IMG/VR virus record: IMGVR_UViG_3300007346_000239 | Coordinates: 1 to 24,030 of that record | Length of the DNA stretch: 24,030 nucleotides | Direction: 5' to 3' (one strand) | Origin: a virus | Shown here: positions 23,289 through 24,030 of the stretch, piece by piece | Position numbering within the stretch: the first letter of the stretch is position 1 | Layout of the letters: each line of letters begins with the position of its first letter | Notes under the pieces: model-generated | Seen by the model: the letters and a program-made list of their open reading frames with translations, nothing else | Databases searched by the model: none | Told to the model about the DNA's origin: nothing | Translations under genes and position numbers: made by a program

Positions 23289-23345
23289 CAACACGCGGCT
23301 AAAGTGCGTTTCAATGCATTTTTAGCCAATGTTGATTTTACAAAT
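23289..23345 (+). repeat. Stem-loop element, copy 4 (57 bp identical to 7655-7711)
   Basis: Same stem and loop as the 7655 copy, base for base over 57 bases: CAACA/TGTTG and GGCTAAA/TTTAGCC, loop GTTTCAAT. Here AAAT stands before CAACA, so the outer stem extends with ATTT on the right. It is preceded by a complete TATCTTTG promoter. Its right edge forms TTTTACAAA of the late promoter for the sulfotransferase-like gene. Confidence 0.85.
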
Positions 23346-23372
23346 TATTCCCAATATCCATAGATACCTTTG
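23336..23372 (+). promoter_or_regulatory. Late-class promoter for the last virion block
   Basis: TTTTACAAA (23336-23344), 20 bases, TACCTTTG (23365-23372), a full match to TAnnTTTG. The ATG at 23378 lies only five bases after the box, so the message is probably leaderless, unlike the other three late promoters. Confidence 0.75.
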
Positions 23373-23377
23373 CTAGA

Positions 23378-23851
23378 ATGATTGTAGTAACTGGTATGGC
23401 AAGAACGGGAACATCCAACATGGTTAAAACCCTTTTGAATATGGGATACAAAACCCCCGCCCCAAAATTCTTACCCGAACACGAACCAATCAAGGAGAGT
23501 AACCCAAAGGGATTCTACGAATTATTAGATGAAGTACATCACGGGGTAAAGACAAGTGAGTATAAAGGGATGGTAGTAAAGCTATTTCCATATTCTCTTA
23601 ACCTTACAGACCCCGAATTGATAGATAAACTAATAGTTTGCACAAGAGATAAAGATGAGTGCTTAGAAAGTTACAGGCCGATTCACAAAGCAATGAAAGA
23701 CCCCGCAACACCTGAAATAGTTTACGAGGCTAACATAAAATTGATAGAAGAGTTAAAGGAAAGGTTAGGACACATTGAAATAGATTTAAGTGAGTTCAAA
23801 ACCCCCGAAAAAGTTTACAGAAAAATAAAAAATTACTTATGCCAATCTTAA
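23378..23851 (+). CDS. P-loop sulfotransferase-like protein
   Basis: A 157-residue protein with an N-terminal P-loop, strand MIVVTGMARTGTSNMVKTLL. The G-M-A-R-T-G-T-S form (usually GxPRSGTS) is typical of sulfotransferases that bind PAPS. A second conserved segment, LIVCTRDKDECLESY (~86-100), corresponds to the R-x6-S region that binds the 3'-phosphate. The protein is shorter than stand-alone sulfotransferases (~250 residues), so it is minimal or acts on a small substrate; a nucleotide kinase is an alternative. The gene lies between the muzzle-like gene and a virion gene, under its own late-class promoter. It overlaps the next gene by 13 bases. It may modify a virion component or a host molecule; the substrate is unknown. 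Confidence 0.65.
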   Translation: MIVVTGMARTGTSNMVKTLLNMGYKTPAPKFLPEHEPIKESNPKGFYELLDEVHHGVKTSEYKGMVVKLFPYSLNLTDPELIDKLIVCTRDKDECLESYRPIHKAMKDPATPEIVYEANIKLIEELKERLGHIEIDLSEFKTPEKVYRKIKNYLCQS

Positions 23852-24030
23852 TAGGAGCAGCGGTGGCGGGTTCAATAGGTTTAGCTGGCATGGCTGGCGT
23901 AGGAGCCACGCAACTAGGAATAGGTGCATACAAAGCGCATAAGGGAAAGAAGGATTCCGCAGCCGCTATGGATGAATTGAAATCCACCCACTACGCCAAC
24001 TACAACCAAGCATACTTTGATGAACTCCAA
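23839..24030 (+). CDS. Gly/Ala-rich virion protein, 5' part only (probable ejected/cargo protein)
   Basis: An open frame from the ATG at 23839 to the window edge, 64 codons without a stop. The N-terminus MPILIGAAVAGSIGLAGMAG followed by VGATQLGIGAY is a Gly/Ala-rich hydrophobic stretch, then KAHKGKKDSAAAMDELKST, a basic helical segment. Small-residue hydrophobic starts like this are typical of internal virion proteins that are ejected and insert in the host envelope; crAss-like phages carry cargo genes right after the muzzle gene. It overlaps the sulfotransferase-like gene by 13 bases and shares its late promoter. The rest of the gene is outside the window. Confidence 0.65.
   Translation, partial: MPILIGAAVAGSIGLAGMAGVGATQLGIGAYKAHKGKKDSAAAMDELKSTHYANYNQAYFDELQ

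Noticed and set aside
7655-23345. Possible CRISPR repeats (GTTTCAAT in the loop recalls some repeat ends)
   Set aside because: Copies are kilobases apart, with no regular spacers and no cas genes.
1-24030. tRNA genes, integrase or lysogeny module, reverse transcriptase (DGR or retron)
   Set aside because: No cloverleaf, recombinase motif or YxDD-type reverse transcriptase was seen. The XRE gene alone does not show a temperate lifestyle.

Overview
This window is a late-gene (virion assembly) segment of a tailed double-stranded DNA phage, at roughly 40% GC by eye. The promoter boxes are of the Bacteroidota type (TAnnTTTG), so the host is very probably a member of the Bacteroidota. Gene order and protein features fit a crAss-like podovirus (Crassvirales or a close relative): large terminase, portal, scaffold, HK97-fold major capsid protein, a beta-rich structural protein, three small tail-ring-like proteins, a ~1,480-residue tail-hub ('muzzle')-like protein, and the start of a Gly/Ala-rich probable ejected virion protein. 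These family names come from recognising the proteins by eye, not from a search.

Layout. 1-2707: two small genes and terL, translationally coupled by stop/start overlaps. 2708-7711: an accessory block between terL and portal. It holds a three-gene plus-strand set (71-aa protein, Cys-rich lipoprotein, 94-aa protein), a three-gene minus-strand operon (two glycosyltransferases and a tandem GroES-like co-chaperonin), four small plus-strand genes, a candidate structured RNA and a HEPN-motif protein. 7702-12939: portal, a minus-strand XRE repressor, scaffold and major capsid protein, ended by a strong UUCG-loop terminator. 13027-14869: a second accessory block with a GIY-YIG homing endonuclease, a second structured RNA related to the first at both ends, and three small genes. 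14887-23261: the tail/connector operon. 23267-24030: a third junction with a sulfotransferase-like gene and the 5' end of a virion gene that runs off the window.

Regulation is unusually legible. Four promoters share TTTTACAAA, exactly 20 bases, then a -7 box (TAnnTTTG or one mismatch). They stand in front of portal, scaffold/capsid, the tail operon and the last virion block, and look like a late promoter class. A second class (TTTTACTATCTTTGTA and relatives) marks the accessory genes and the RNA elements. At six genes a -7 box lies only 4-5 bases before the start codon, which implies leaderless mRNAs.

The most unusual structure is a dispersed family of six elements, often promoter-led, at the junctions of the accessory blocks. 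Four are short stem-loops with a conserved loop and compensatory stem changes; two of these are 57-bp identical copies 15.6 kb apart. Two are ~145-nt candidate RNAs with homologous ends and unrelated middles; one sits directly upstream of the HEPN-motif gene. The arrangement suggests a modular cassette-insertion system combined with transcription control. Separately, the hexamer CCCCGC/GCGGGG occurs about 50 times on either strand, far above what base composition predicts.
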